Shown: positions 1-7,477 of the stretch, piece after piece
How positions within the stretch are numbered: position 1 is the stretch's first letter
Layout of the letters: the number at the start of each line of letters is the position of its first letter
NCBI GenBank assembly: GCA_050701635.1
Contig: JBOGDF010000031.1
Location: 1-25,107, forward strand
Length of the DNA: 25,107 nucleotides
Reading direction: 5' to 3'
Source of the DNA: WHSM01 sp050701635
Lineage (GTDB): Bacteria > Actinomycetota > Actinomycetes > Mycobacteriales > Micromonosporaceae
Position numbers and translations under genes: made by a program
The notes under the pieces: model-generated
The model's input: the letters and a program-made list of their open reading frames with translations, nothing else
What the model was told of the DNA's origin: nothing
The model's database searches: none

Positions 1-759
1 GCGGCGGACGATGCGGAGCGGGCGGCGAGCCGGGCGGCGCGGCTGCTGGCGGAGCTGCATCAGGTGGACGGGCGGCTGCGCCGGGTCTCCCGCAACGGCC
101 GGGTGGGGGAGCCGGGCGGCGTGCTGGAGGACTACGGTGCGGTCGCCGAAGCGTTCTGCGCCATGCACCAGGCGACCGGCGACGGGGTCTGGCTGGAGCG
201 GGCGCGGGCGCTGCTGGACACCGCGACCGATCGGTTCGCGGCGCCCGGCGGCGGCTACTTCGACACCGCGGACGACGCGGAGCCGCTGTTCAGCCGGCCC
301 GCCGACCCGACCGACAACGCCACCCCGTCCGGGATGACCTCGCTGGCGATGGCGCTGACCAGCTACGCCGCGCTGGCCGGCTCGGCGCCGCATCGCGAGA
401 AGGCGACCGCGGCGCTGGCGGGGCTGTCGACGGTGGTGGCAGGGCACGCCCGGTTCACCGGCTGGGCGTGCGCGGTGGCGGAGGGGCACCTGGCGGGGCC
501 GCTGGAGATCGCGGTCGCGGTCCCGGACGGCCACGACCAGAACACCGATCCGCTGGTACGCACCGCGCGGCGTACCGGCTCGCCCGGCGCGGTCGTGGTG
601 GTGGGCGAGCCGGACCGGCCCGGCGTACCGCTGCTGGCGGACCGGGGGCTGGTCGAGGGGCGGCCCACGGCGTACGTGTGTCGCGATTTCAGCTGCGATC
701 TGCCCGTGATCGAGCCGGCTGACCTGGGCAAACAGATCGGCGTTTCGGTGGTGGCCTGA
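1..759 (+). CDS. YyaL/DUF255-family thioredoxin-domain protein, C-terminal part
   Basis: The reading frame is open from base 1, so the gene begins outside the window and only the last 252 residues are seen. The segment matches the C-terminal part of the YyaL/spermatogenesis-associated-protein-20 family: an N-terminal thioredoxin-like DUF255 domain (not in the window) followed by an (alpha/alpha) six-hairpin, glycosidase-like barrel. Visible family marks are the helical repeat with GGGYFDTADD, the conserved PTDNATPSG loop, and the terminal YVCRDFSCDLPV motif with two cysteines. The biochemical function of the family is not settled; a redox or sugar-processing role has been suggested from the folds. 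It ends with TGA, 90 bases before the next gene on the same strand. The family call is firm; function is unknown. Confidence 0.85.
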   Translation, partial: AADDAERAASRAARLLAELHQVDGRLRRVSRNGRVGEPGGVLEDYGAVAEAFCAMHQATGDGVWLERARALLDTATDRFAAPGGGYFDTADDAEPLFSRPADPTDNATPSGMTSLAMALTSYAALAGSAPHREKATAALAGLSTVVAGHARFTGWACAVAEGHLAGPLEIAVAVPDGHDQNTDPLVRTARRTGSPGAVVVVGEPDRPGVPLLADRGLVEGRPTAYVCRDFSCDLPVIEPADLGKQIGVSVVA

Positions 760-781
760 ACCGAGCCGTGATCATCTATCG

Positions 782-817
782 GTTCGTGGTTCTTATGCGT
801 GTTCGTGGCGATACGAT
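782..817 (+). promoter_or_regulatory. Putative promoter with 8-bp direct repeat
   Basis: The 90-base gap before the asparagine-synthetase-like gene holds GTTCGTGG twice (782-789 and 801-808, 19 bases start to start) and a TANNNT box TACGAT at 812-817. The repeat lies where a -35 element and an activator or repressor would sit. No good TTGACA is present. This is an inference from position and motif only. Confidence 0.35.
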
Positions 818-849
818 CGGTCACCCCCGCTGTATGGAGATGACCGCAA

Positions 850-3009
850 ATGGCCGGAATTGCTGCACTTTTTGGGAGCGAGCAGTCCGCACTTCCTGAT
901 CTGTCCGAGGGCCTCGCCGCACGCGGGCCCGACACCGCGATCTGGCAGGAAGGCTCGCTCGGGCTCGCCGTACGCGCCGCGCTCCCGATGATCCACACCG
1001 GCACCGGGCTGGCCGCCGTGGTGGAAGGTGTCACGGAGATCTCGCGGCTGCTCGACGAGTACGCCGCGCGCGGCGCCGAAGCGCTGGTACGCCCCGGCGA
1101 GCCGTACGCCGTCGCGGTCGCCGACCCGGTCCGGGAGGCGCTGTTGCTGGCCCGCAACGGCGAGGGCCCGGCGCTCTACTACGCAGTCCTGAACGGCGCC
1201 TCGCAGTCCGCGGGCCGCGCCAACCGGCGGTACCCGTCGTGGACCGTACTGGCCGCCGCCGAGCCGCGGGCGCTGATCGCCGCCGGCGTGGCACCCGTAC
1301 CCGACGACGAAGTGATCGGCGAGTTCGTCGACACCGGGCGCTGCGACGAGGGCGCGGCCACCTGCTTCGCCGGGATCCGCCGGGTGCTGGCCGGCCAGGT
1401 GGTCGAGGTGACCCGGCGCGGCGTACGGGTGGTGACGGTGCCGCAGGGCCAGGCCCAGCCCCCGCTGACGCTGCCGCTCGCGGTGGCCGAAGCGGTACGC
1501 CACGGCCGGCTCGGGGTACGCCTCGACACCGACACCGACCACCGGCTGCTCGGTGCCGTACTGGCGCACCCGTCGGCGTGCCGCCCGGTGCCGGCGTACC
1601 ACCCGGTCCTGGCGCCGCTCGGCACCGACCCGGAAGCCGAGGCCGAGCCGGACCGGACGCCCGGCAACGTACGCCGGGAAGTGGTGTCGATCTCCGCGGA
1701 CCAGTTCGTGGCCGACCTGCCGAGCTTCCTGACCGACCTGGGTGAACCGGTGCCGGACCTGGCGAGTTACCTGCTGTGGGCCTGCGCCCGGGCCAGCATG
1801 GGCGACGCCGACACGCTGCTCGACCCGACCGCGACCCCGGGCGGGCACCATCCCCGGGTGGCCGACCGGATCGCCGCCCACCTCGGCGTGGGAGTACGGT
1901 TCCCGCTCGCCGCCACGCCGGGAGAGCTGTCCGAGCCCGACCTCACCGCCGCGCTGCTCGAACGCATCAAGGACCGGGTGTACGGCGCCTTCCTGACCGC
2001 CGAGTTCGCCTCCCGCCCCTGGGTGGACGCCAGTACGGCGCTGGCCCGCTTCGACCGCTTCGCCAGCGGGGGAAGCGCCGACGACCGGGATGCCGGCTGG
2101 TTCTGGCGGCTCTACCTGGTCGAACAGTGGCTGCGCGCGGTGGTCGAGTCGGGCGGCGAATCCGGCGACGCGCCCCGGGAGCAGTTCGCGCCGCACGCCG
2201 GCAAGGAGCTCACGATCGAGGTCGCGGGCCGCCGGTGGGTACGCTTCCCGATCCGTACCGACCTGTTCGGCCCGGGCGACGCGGTGCCGAAGAAGGTCGC
2301 CGGGTACGTTACCGAGCTGGTCGCCGAGGCCCGTGCCCATCCCCGGTTCCGGGACGTGTTCAGCAAGCCCTGGTATGTGGTGACCGCCGAGAAGGTGGTC
2401 GCGGTGGCGCAGCGCCGCTCGTACCTGCTGTGGCAGATCCGGCCCGGCCGGTGCGCCCGCACGCTGGCCCGGATGGCCTCGCGTACCCCGTACGGGGTGG
2501 GCTCCCGGAGCGCGTGGATCATGGAGCTGGCGATCCGCGAGGTGGGGCGTACCCGGATGCTGCTGGCCACCCTGGTCTCGCTGCTCGGGCGGCCGTTCCG
2601 GCGCGGCGACGCGTGGTTCGAACGGGTGGCCGGCCCCGCGGTCGCCGCGATCGACGGGCCGGCCGACCACTCGATGTACCCGTCGAACCTGTCGGCCACG
2701 CTGGGCGCCGCGGATCCGGAACGGGTCGCCGGCGAGATCGCCGAGGCGCTGCGGCTGGCGCTGCCGGCCGACGCCGCGGGCAACCTGCGCGGCTGCGTGG
2801 TGATGGACGGGCGGGAGACCGGGTGTCAGGTACGCGGGCTGTACGCCGACCGTCCCGAGAAGTTCTTCACCGCCGCGTTCGCCGACAACCCGCTGGGTCA
2901 GGGCGGGGAGCGTACGCCGGTCGCGGTGCTGGTGCAGGCCGCCGCCGTACGCCGCGCCAAGCGCAAGCCCGCTCCCAAGACGCGTAAGCAACCCGCCGTC
3001 ACCAGCTGA
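850..3009 (+). CDS. Asparagine-synthetase-like protein fused to F420-0:gamma-glutamyl-ligase-like domain
   Basis: The protein has 719 residues. The start ATG is supported by GGAGA at 836-840. Residues 1-110 resemble the class II glutamine amidotransferase domain of AsnB (RGPD at 25-28, LARNGEGPALYYA at about 100-112), but the catalytic Cys after Met is Ala (MAGIAALFG). Residues about 200-440 resemble the AsnB synthetase domain. There the SGGxDS pyrophosphate loop is replaced by DTDTDH (226-231) and the second loop by DPTATPGG. The helix with FWRLYLVEQWLR is well kept. Residues about 455-705 match PF01996 F420-0:gamma-glutamyl ligase-like proteins (RTDLFGPGD 469-477, TAEKVVAVAQ from 512, IDGPADHSMYP, NPLGQGGERTP). 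The C-terminus is a basic tail. The first half is probably catalytically dead as an amidotransferase and synthetase; the ligase-like part may be the active unit, forming an amide or peptide bond on an unknown substrate. It is not a housekeeping AsnB. Confidence 0.8.
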   Translation: MAGIAALFGSEQSALPDLSEGLAARGPDTAIWQEGSLGLAVRAALPMIHTGTGLAAVVEGVTEISRLLDEYAARGAEALVRPGEPYAVAVADPVREALLLARNGEGPALYYAVLNGASQSAGRANRRYPSWTVLAAAEPRALIAAGVAPVPDDEVIGEFVDTGRCDEGAATCFAGIRRVLAGQVVEVTRRGVRVVTVPQGQAQPPLTLPLAVAEAVRHGRLGVRLDTDTDHRLLGAVLAHPSACRPVPAYHPVLAPLGTDPEAEAEPDRTPGNVRREVVSISADQFVADLPSFLTDLGEPVPDLASYLLWACARASMGDADTLLDPTATPGGHHPRVADRIAAHLGVGVRFPLAATPGELSEPDLTAALLERIKDRVYGAFLTAEFASRPWVDASTALARFDRFASGGSADDRDAGWFWRLYLVEQWLRAVVESGGESGDAPREQFAPHAGKELTIEVAGRRWVRFPIRTDLFGPGDAVPKKVAGYVTELVAEARAHPRFRDVFSKPWYVVTAEKVVAVAQRRSYLLWQIRPGRCARTLARMASRTPYGVGSRSAWIMELAIREVGRTRMLLATLVSLLGRPFRRGDAWFERVAGPAVAAIDGPADHSMYPSNLSATLGAADPERVAGEIAEALRLALPADAAGNLRGCVVMDGRETGCQVRGLYADRPEKFFTAAFADNPLGQGGERTPVAVLVQAAAVRRAKRKPAPKTRKQPAVTS

Positions 3010-3079
3010 TCCGGCCGAGTCCCGGGCGGTGGTGCGGAAGAGCGATGACGACGACACGGGTCACGCCAGGCGGCAGCTG

Positions 3080-3703
3080 ATGGACCAGCCGGTGGTGCGC
3101 GCGGTGGAGCGCTGGGGGTTGCTGGCCGGCGTCACCGGCGTGGTCGCCAACGTGTTGCTGATCGCGCTGTACGCCGTCGCGATCCCCGGCAACCACGCGT
3201 ACGGCTGGACCGGCCCCGCGAACGACGTGATCGGCGGGATCGTCTCCACCGGCGCGATGATCCCGATGGCGTACGCGCTGCGGCGGCTCGCCGGCGGCGG
3301 GCGTGCGGTGTGGGTCGCCACGCACGTGGCGGTGGCCGGGATGGCGCTGCTCATGGTGCTGTCGCTGCTGCTGGTGCTGCGCCTGATCCCGTTCTCGGTG
3401 CAGGGCGCCGGTGCGGTCCCCGCGATCGTCGCGATGTTCGCCTGGCTCGGGCTGGTCGGCCGGGCCGGGCTGGCCACGGGCGGCTTGCCGCGGGGGCTGG
3501 CCCGGTGGGCGGTCGGGATGGCGCTCGCCGTCGGAGCCGGGATGGTGCTGGTGGGGATCAGCCTGCTGCTGCCGTGGGGATCGATCCCGCAGTACGTCCT
3601 CGGCGGCGCCGGACTGTTCTGCGCCGCACCGGCGTTCCTGGCGTACCCGGTGTGGTTGATCGTCCTGTCCTCACGGATTCGCGGGCACCAGCCACCGTCG
3701 TGA
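3080..3703 (+). CDS. Six-helix membrane protein of unknown function
   Basis: The protein has 207 residues from ATG 3080; a longer version from GTG 3029 is possible but adds an unlikely acidic leader (SDDDDTGHARR). I chose 3080 because hydrophobicity begins soon after it and an AGG lies upstream. About six hydrophobic segments are visible, including LAGVTGVVANVLLIALYAV near the start, a run of M/L/V around residues 95-120, and YVLGGAGLFCAAPAFLAYPV near the end. No catalytic motif or known family signature is recognised. The GW-T-G-P-N-D loop after helix 1 resembles small actinobacterial integral membrane proteins of the DUF998 or frhA type, but this is not secure. It follows the AsnB-like gene by 70 bases on the same strand and could be cotranscribed with it. 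Confidence 0.7.
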   Translation: MDQPVVRAVERWGLLAGVTGVVANVLLIALYAVAIPGNHAYGWTGPANDVIGGIVSTGAMIPMAYALRRLAGGGRAVWVATHVAVAGMALLMVLSLLLVLRLIPFSVQGAGAVPAIVAMFAWLGLVGRAGLATGGLPRGLARWAVGMALAVGAGMVLVGISLLLPWGSIPQYVLGGAGLFCAAPAFLAYPVWLIVLSSRIRGHQPPS

Positions 3704-3728
3704 CAGGGCTGCGCCAGGGCGTACTCGC

Positions 3729-3764
3729 CGATGCTTGTCCAAGCGTGTAATGCTGTAAGCATCG
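3729..3764 (+). promoter_or_regulatory. Nested inverted-repeat cluster, candidate operator
   Basis: CGATGCTT (3729-3736) and AAGCATCG (3757-3764) form a perfect 8-bp inverted repeat around 20 bases. Inside lie GCTT-GTCC-AAGC (3733-3744) and ATGCT-GTA-AGCAT (3750-3762). The result is four related half-sites of ATGCTT type, about 45 bases before the ATG at 3809. The next gene encodes a ribbon-helix-helix-like protein, and such proteins commonly bind arrays of short inverted half-sites, so autoregulation is the natural reading. The symmetry is seen; the function is inferred. Confidence 0.5.
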
Positions 3765-3808
3765 ATGAACATGAGCGCCCGGACACGGGTGTGGCTGCGG
3801 GAGGAACG

Positions 3809-4405
3809 ATGCGAGGACGACGTGGACCGGGACCGTGGGCGGCGGGACCGGGGTGGGGCGACCGGGGCGGCGGTTGGCAGCAGGCCGACCTGCCGTCCGC
3901 CGAAGATGCCACCGGCTGGCTGATCGGCCGGCTGCCCGAGGGGTGGTACGTGGAGACCCCGACCGTGAGCGTGGACCGCGACGAGCTGCTGGTGGTCGGG
4001 CGGCTGCCGGAGCCGGAGGTGTCCGAGGACGCCACCGACGCCGAGCGGGCGGCCGTGGAGCAGGGCCGGATCGCGCGGTTCCGGGAGGACACCCGCAAGC
4101 AGCGGATGGAGATCGCGGCGCACGCCGAGCACCGGTTCCGCCGCCGGGTGAGCTGGGGCGCGGAGTGTGGTGGCAGCCGGGAGCTGTTCACCACCCAGTC
4201 GGTGCCGGTGATGACCCGGCTACGGCAGCCGGAGCGCCAGGTGCTCGACACCCTGGTCGACGCGGGCGTGGCGCGGTCCCGCTCCGACGCGCTGGCGTGG
4301 TGCGTACGGCTGGTCAACGAGCACGCCGAGAGCTGGCTGCAGCAGCTGCGTGATGCGATGTCGTCGGTGGACGAGCTCCGCAAGGCCGGCCCCGACGTTC
4401 AGTAA
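3809..4405 (+). CDS. Conserved actinobacterial protein with ribbon-helix-helix-like C-terminal segment
   Basis: The protein has 198 residues. ATG 3809 is chosen because GGAGG lies at 3800-3804; the frame is open further upstream to 3731, but that part overlaps the inverted-repeat cluster. The N-terminal 30 residues are Gly/Trp/Pro rich and probably disordered. A conserved core follows (SAEDATGWLIGRLPEGWY, then VDRDELLVVGRLPEP), then a charged helix rich in E and R (AERAAVEQGRIARFREDTRKQR). The C-terminal part has MTRLRQPERQVLDTLVDAG and ARSRSDALAWCVRLVNEH, the strand-helix-helix layout of MetJ/Arc-type DNA-binding proteins. I recall this kind of protein as widespread in Actinobacteria with no defined role. 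It is monocistronic: an operator-like cluster precedes it and a strong hairpin follows. The coding call is firm; DNA binding is an inference. Confidence 0.8.
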   Translation: MRGRRGPGPWAAGPGWGDRGGGWQQADLPSAEDATGWLIGRLPEGWYVETPTVSVDRDELLVVGRLPEPEVSEDATDAERAAVEQGRIARFREDTRKQRMEIAAHAEHRFRRRVSWGAECGGSRELFTTQSVPVMTRLRQPERQVLDTLVDAGVARSRSDALAWCVRLVNEHAESWLQQLRDAMSSVDELRKAGPDVQ

Positions 4406-4411
4406 CCACAC

Positions 4412-4482
4412 AAGATCACCGTTTGGGGTACGACACGGCCGGCTCCGCCGCCGATCCGTACCCCAGACGGTGATCTTCTTTT
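4412..4482 (+). terminator. Long hairpin terminator
   Basis: Two 20-base arms (4412-4431 and 4458-4477) are complementary with one mismatch (AAGATCACCGTTTGGGG against CCCCAGACGGTGATCTT), around a 26-base GC-rich loop. A short CTTTTCC pyrimidine tail follows at 4478. It begins 7 bases after the stop of the ribbon-helix-helix-like gene. The stem is much longer than a typical intrinsic terminator, so it could also be a palindromic repeat element used as a terminator. Confidence 0.65.
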
Positions 4483-4545
4483 CCAAGGTGGGTAGACCTC
4501 TGCAAGTTGTTGCGTCGAATTGTCGTTGCGTGCGTGAATCTGCCG

Positions 4546-4598
4546 GCAATCGCGCACCTGATTGCTAACGCTTCCCGCTTGTGCAGTTCTTCACAAGC
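4546..4598. promoter_or_regulatory. Two inverted repeats with 8-base spacers upstream of pckG
   Basis: GCAATC-N8-GATTGC (4546-4565) and GCTTGTG-N8-CACAAGC (4577-4598) lie in tandem, 31 bases apart start to start, in the 307-base gene-free stretch (4483-4789) before pckG. Both have the same 8-base spacer but different arms. They could be binding sites for one or two dimeric regulators of gluconeogenesis; alternatively the second could be a short hairpin. The symmetry is seen; a role is inferred. A TTGACG at 4612-4617 follows, but no good -10 box lies at the right distance from it. Confidence 0.4.
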
Positions 4599-4763
4599 GA
4601 CCGGGGTGCCCTTGACGCTTGTCCGGTTTACGCTGAGGCAACCCCGGTCGCCCCGTGGTGTTTTCGTCTTGTCACGAAGCGTCGCGAGCGCGCACAGCAG
4701 CCGGCGTAGCTGGCCGTCCACTCCGGGACCTGCGCACCCGATACCGGTCCGCCAGACCGGTGA

Positions 4764-4769
4764 TAGCGT
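4764..4769 (+). promoter_or_regulatory. Putative -10 box of pckG
   Basis: TAGCGT fits the actinobacterial TANNNT -10 consensus. Transcription would start near 4776, directly before AAGGAG (4777-4782) and the ATG at 4790, giving a leader of only about 14 bases. No clear -35 is present, which would suit an activator-dependent promoter. Confidence 0.45.
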
Positions 4770-4789
4770 CGACCTCAAGGAGATTCGCA

Positions 4790-6622
4790 ATGAGTGCTCC
4801 GGCAGCCGTTCCCGGACTGGACGCCGCCCCCACCAGGCACCCCAAGCTGCTCGCCTGGGTACGCGAGGTCGCCGAGCTGACCACCCCGGACCAGGTCGTC
4901 TGGTGCGACGGCAGCGACGAGGAGTGGACCAGGCTCACCGACCTGCTGGTCGAGGGCGGCAGCCTGGTGCGACTCAACGACGAAAAGAAGCCAAACTCGT
5001 TCTGGGCGCGTACCGACCCGTCGGACGTGGCGCGGGTCGAGGAGCGTACGTTCATCTGCTCCGTCGACGAGGCCGACGCCGGCCCCACCAACAACTGGAT
5101 GGCGCCGGCGGAGATGAAGCAGCTCATGACCGAGCTGTACCGCGGCTGTATGCGCGGCCGCACCATGTACGTGATCCCGTTCTGCATGGGCCCGCTGACC
5201 GCCGAGTCACCGATGTACGGCGTCGAGATCACCGACTCCGCGTACGTCGTCGCGAGCATGCGGATCATGACCCGGATGGGCACCCACGTGCTCGACAAGA
5301 TGGGCATCGACGCGGAGTTCGTACCGGCGCTGCACTCGATCGGCGCCCCGCTGGAGCCCGGCCAGGACGACGTGGCGTGGCCGTGCAGCGAGACCAAGTA
5401 CATCTCGCAGTTCCCGGAGACCCGCGAGATCTGGTCGTACGGGTCCGGCTACGGCGGCAACTCGCTGCTCGGCAAGAAGTGCTACTCGTTGCGGATCGCC
5501 AGCGTGATGGGGCGCGACGAGGGCTGGATGGCCGAGCACATGCTGATCCTCAAGCTGACCAGCCCGGAGGATAAGACCTACTACATCGCGGCGGCGTTCC
5601 CGTCCGCCTGCGGCAAGACCAACCTCGCGATGCTGGAGCCCACCATCCCGGGTTGGAAGGTGGAGACGCTCGGCGACGACATCGCCTGGATGCGGTTCGG
5701 TGACGACGGCCGGCTGTACGCCGTCAACCCCGAGTACGGCCTGTTCGGCGTCGCGCCCGGCACCGACTACAAGACCAACCCGAACGCGATGCGTACCATC
5801 GCGAAGGGCAATTCGCTGTTCACCAACGTGGCGCTCACCGACGGCGGCGACATCTGGTGGGAGGGCATGGGTCAGCCGCCCGCGCACCTCACCGACTGGA
5901 AGGGCCGGGACTGGACGCCGGACTCCGACGAGGTGTCCAGCCACCCCAACTCGCGGTTCTGCACGCCGATCAAGCAGTGCCCGATCCTCGCCGACGAGTA
6001 CGAGGACCCGAACGGCGTACCGATCTCGGCGATCCTGTTCGGCGGCCGGCGCAAGACCACGGTGCCGCTGGTGACCGAGGCCCGGGACTGGACCCACGGC
6101 GTCTACATGGGCGCCACGCTGTCCAGCGAGACCACCGCCGCCGCGGTCGGCCAGGTCGGCGTGGTACGCCGGGACCCGATGGCGATGCTGCCGTTCATCG
6201 GCTACCACGGCGCCGACTACTTCCGGCACTGGATCGAGATGGGCAAGCAGGCAGAGGCCGGCGCCGACAAGCTGCCCAAGGTCTTCTATGTCAACTGGTT
6301 CCGCCGTGGCGACGACGGTCGGTTCCTGTGGCCCGGCTTCGGCGAGAACTCCCGCGTCCTGAAGTGGGTCATCGAGCGGATCGAGGGCAAGGTCGAAGCG
6401 GTCGATACGCCGATCGGCCGCGTACCCACGGCGGAAGGGTTGGACACCTCCGGGCTGGACATGTCCGCCGAGGACCTGGCCGAGGTGCTCAAGGTCGACC
6501 CGGAGGAGTGGAAGGCCGAGATCCCGCAGGTGCAGGAGTGGTTCAACAAGTTCGGCGAGAAGCTGCCGACCGTGCTGTGGGCCGAGCTCGACACCCTGAA
6601 GTCGCGGCTCGGTATCCACTGA
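4790..6622 (+). CDS. pckG: Phosphoenolpyruvate carboxykinase (GTP)
   Basis: The 610-residue product has the usual length of GTP-type PEPCK (EC 4.1.1.32), which converts oxaloacetate and GTP to phosphoenolpyruvate, CO2 and GDP in the cytoplasm as the entry step of gluconeogenesis. Characteristic segments are all present: the substrate-loop region TMYVIPFCMGP, SYGSGYGGNSLLGKKCYSLRI, the kinase-1a P-loop FPSACGKTN at residues 270-278 with the reactive Cys274 and Lys276, the metal and nucleotide region GDDIAWMRFG, and the GTP-binding NWFRRGDDGRFLWPGFGENSR segment near the C-terminus. ATG 4790 is preceded by AAGGAG at the right spacing; the open frame upstream is not needed. The class I fructose-bisphosphatase substitute glpX, the other committed gluconeogenic gene, is 9 kb away on the opposite strand. 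The identification is very secure. Confidence 0.98.
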   Translation: MSAPAAVPGLDAAPTRHPKLLAWVREVAELTTPDQVVWCDGSDEEWTRLTDLLVEGGSLVRLNDEKKPNSFWARTDPSDVARVEERTFICSVDEADAGPTNNWMAPAEMKQLMTELYRGCMRGRTMYVIPFCMGPLTAESPMYGVEITDSAYVVASMRIMTRMGTHVLDKMGIDAEFVPALHSIGAPLEPGQDDVAWPCSETKYISQFPETREIWSYGSGYGGNSLLGKKCYSLRIASVMGRDEGWMAEHMLILKLTSPEDKTYYIAAAFPSACGKTNLAMLEPTIPGWKVETLGDDIAWMRFGDDGRLYAVNPEYGLFGVAPGTDYKTNPNAMRTIAKGNSLFTNVALTDGGDIWWEGMGQPPAHLTDWKGRDWTPDSDEVSSHPNSRFCTPIKQCPILADEYEDPNGVPISAILFGGRRKTTVPLVTEARDWTHGVYMGATLSSETTAAAVGQVGVVRRDPMAMLPFIGYHGADYFRHWIEMGKQAEAGADKLPKVFYVNWFRRGDDGRFLWPGFGENSRVLKWVIERIEGKVEAVDTPIGRVPTAEGLDTSGLDMSAEDLAEVLKVDPEEWKAEIPQVQEWFNKFGEKLPTVLWAELDTLKSRLGIH

Positions 6623-6663
6623 ATCGTCATAATCGCTCCATCGATCGGCACCGCCGGTCCGGA

Positions 6664-6669
6664 TAGGCT
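6664..6669 (+). promoter_or_regulatory. Putative -10 box for leaderless uppS mRNA
   Basis: TAGGCT ends 6 bases before the GTG start at 6676, and there is no ribosome binding site between them. This spacing places the transcription start at or beside the start codon, the hallmark of leaderless actinobacterial mRNAs. No convincing -35 is seen. Confidence 0.5.
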
Positions 6670-6675
6670 TCCGCC

Positions 6676-7446
6676 GTGAGGCTGCGCGACTTCGTCTACT
6701 CGGTGTACGAACGCCGGCTGCAACGGCGGCTGACCGGGGCGGACACCCCACGCCACGTGGGCGTGATGCTCGACGGCAACCGCCGCTGGGCGCGTTCGGT
6801 CGGCTTCGACGACCCCAACGAAGGTCACAAGGCCGGCGCGGCGAAGGTCGAGCAGCTGCTGAGCTGGTGCGACGAGGCCGGGGTCGAGGTGGTGACGCTG
6901 TGGCTGCTGTCCACCGACAACCTCAACCGGGCGCCCAAGGAGCTCGACCCGCTGCTGCGGATCATCGAGGGGCTCGTCACCGAGCTCGCTGACGAGGCCA
7001 ACCCGTGGCGGCTGCGGATCGTGGGGGCGCGCGACCTGCTGCCCACCCAGACCGCCCAGGCGCTGAAGGCGGCCGAGGAGCGTACCCGGGACCGTACGGG
7101 CGGGGTGCAGGTCAACATCGCCGTGGGGTACGGCGGCCGCCAGGAGATCGCGGACGCCGTACGGTCTCTGCTGCAGCAGCACGCCCGCGCGGGGACCACG
7201 ATCGAGGCGCTGGCGGAGCTGCTCGACGTGGACCACATCGCCGAGCACCTCTACACCAAGGGCCAGCCCGATCCCGACCTGATCATCCGTACCAGTGGCG
7301 AACAGCGGCTCTCGGGTTTCCTGCTGTGGCAGAGCGCCCACTCGGAGTTCTACTTCTGCGAGGCGTACTGGCCGGACTTCCGGCGGGTGGACTTCCTGCG
7401 CGCGATGCGCTCGTACGCCTCCCGCCACCGCCGGTACGGCAACTAG
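6676..7446 (+). CDS. uppS: Isoprenyl transferase (cis-prenyl diphosphate synthase)
   Basis: The 256-residue product is a cis-prenyltransferase of the UppS/Rv1086 type, which condenses isopentenyl diphosphate onto an allylic diphosphate to make cis-polyprenyl diphosphates for lipid carriers in the cell envelope. Visible motifs are MLDGNRRWAR with the catalytic Asp at residue 33, GHKAGAAKVEQLLSWC, TLWLLSTDNLNR, the NIAVGYGGRQEI segment, and the C-terminal DLIIRTSGEQRLSGFLLWQSAHSE block that binds the diphosphate. The length and the position beside phoH2 and glpX resemble Mycobacterium tuberculosis Rv1086, which makes short (Z,E)-farnesyl diphosphate. Product chain length therefore cannot be stated; it may be a short-chain enzyme. 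The GTG start is likely leaderless. IspH, which supplies its substrate, lies 14 kb downstream. Confidence 0.95.
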   Translation: MRLRDFVYSVYERRLQRRLTGADTPRHVGVMLDGNRRWARSVGFDDPNEGHKAGAAKVEQLLSWCDEAGVEVVTLWLLSTDNLNRAPKELDPLLRIIEGLVTELADEANPWRLRIVGARDLLPTQTAQALKAAEERTRDRTGGVQVNIAVGYGGRQEIADAVRSLLQQHARAGTTIEALAELLDVDHIAEHLYTKGQPDPDLIIRTSGEQRLSGFLLWQSAHSEFYFCEAYWPDFRRVDFLRAMRSYASRHRRYGN

Positions 7447-7465
7447 CCGGCAGCCGGCGCACCGC

Positions 7466-7471
7466 TAGGGT
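7466..7471 (+). promoter_or_regulatory. Putative -10 box for leaderless SARP-type gene
   Basis: TAGGGT lies exactly 6 bases before the GTG at 7478, the same geometry as the preceding uppS gene, again with no ribosome binding site. It falls 20 bases after the uppS stop. Confidence 0.45.
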
Positions 7472-7477
7472 GCTCGC

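Noticed and set aside
793..3057. 754-codon antisense ORF over the AsnB-like gene
   Set aside because: It is the mirror of a high-GC coding strand; low-complexity Arg/Gly/His-rich protein with no motif, while the plus strand has clear family matches.
5207..6751. 514-codon antisense ORF over pckG
   Set aside because: Shadow of pckG, which has intact catalytic motifs; the antisense product has no recognisable domain.
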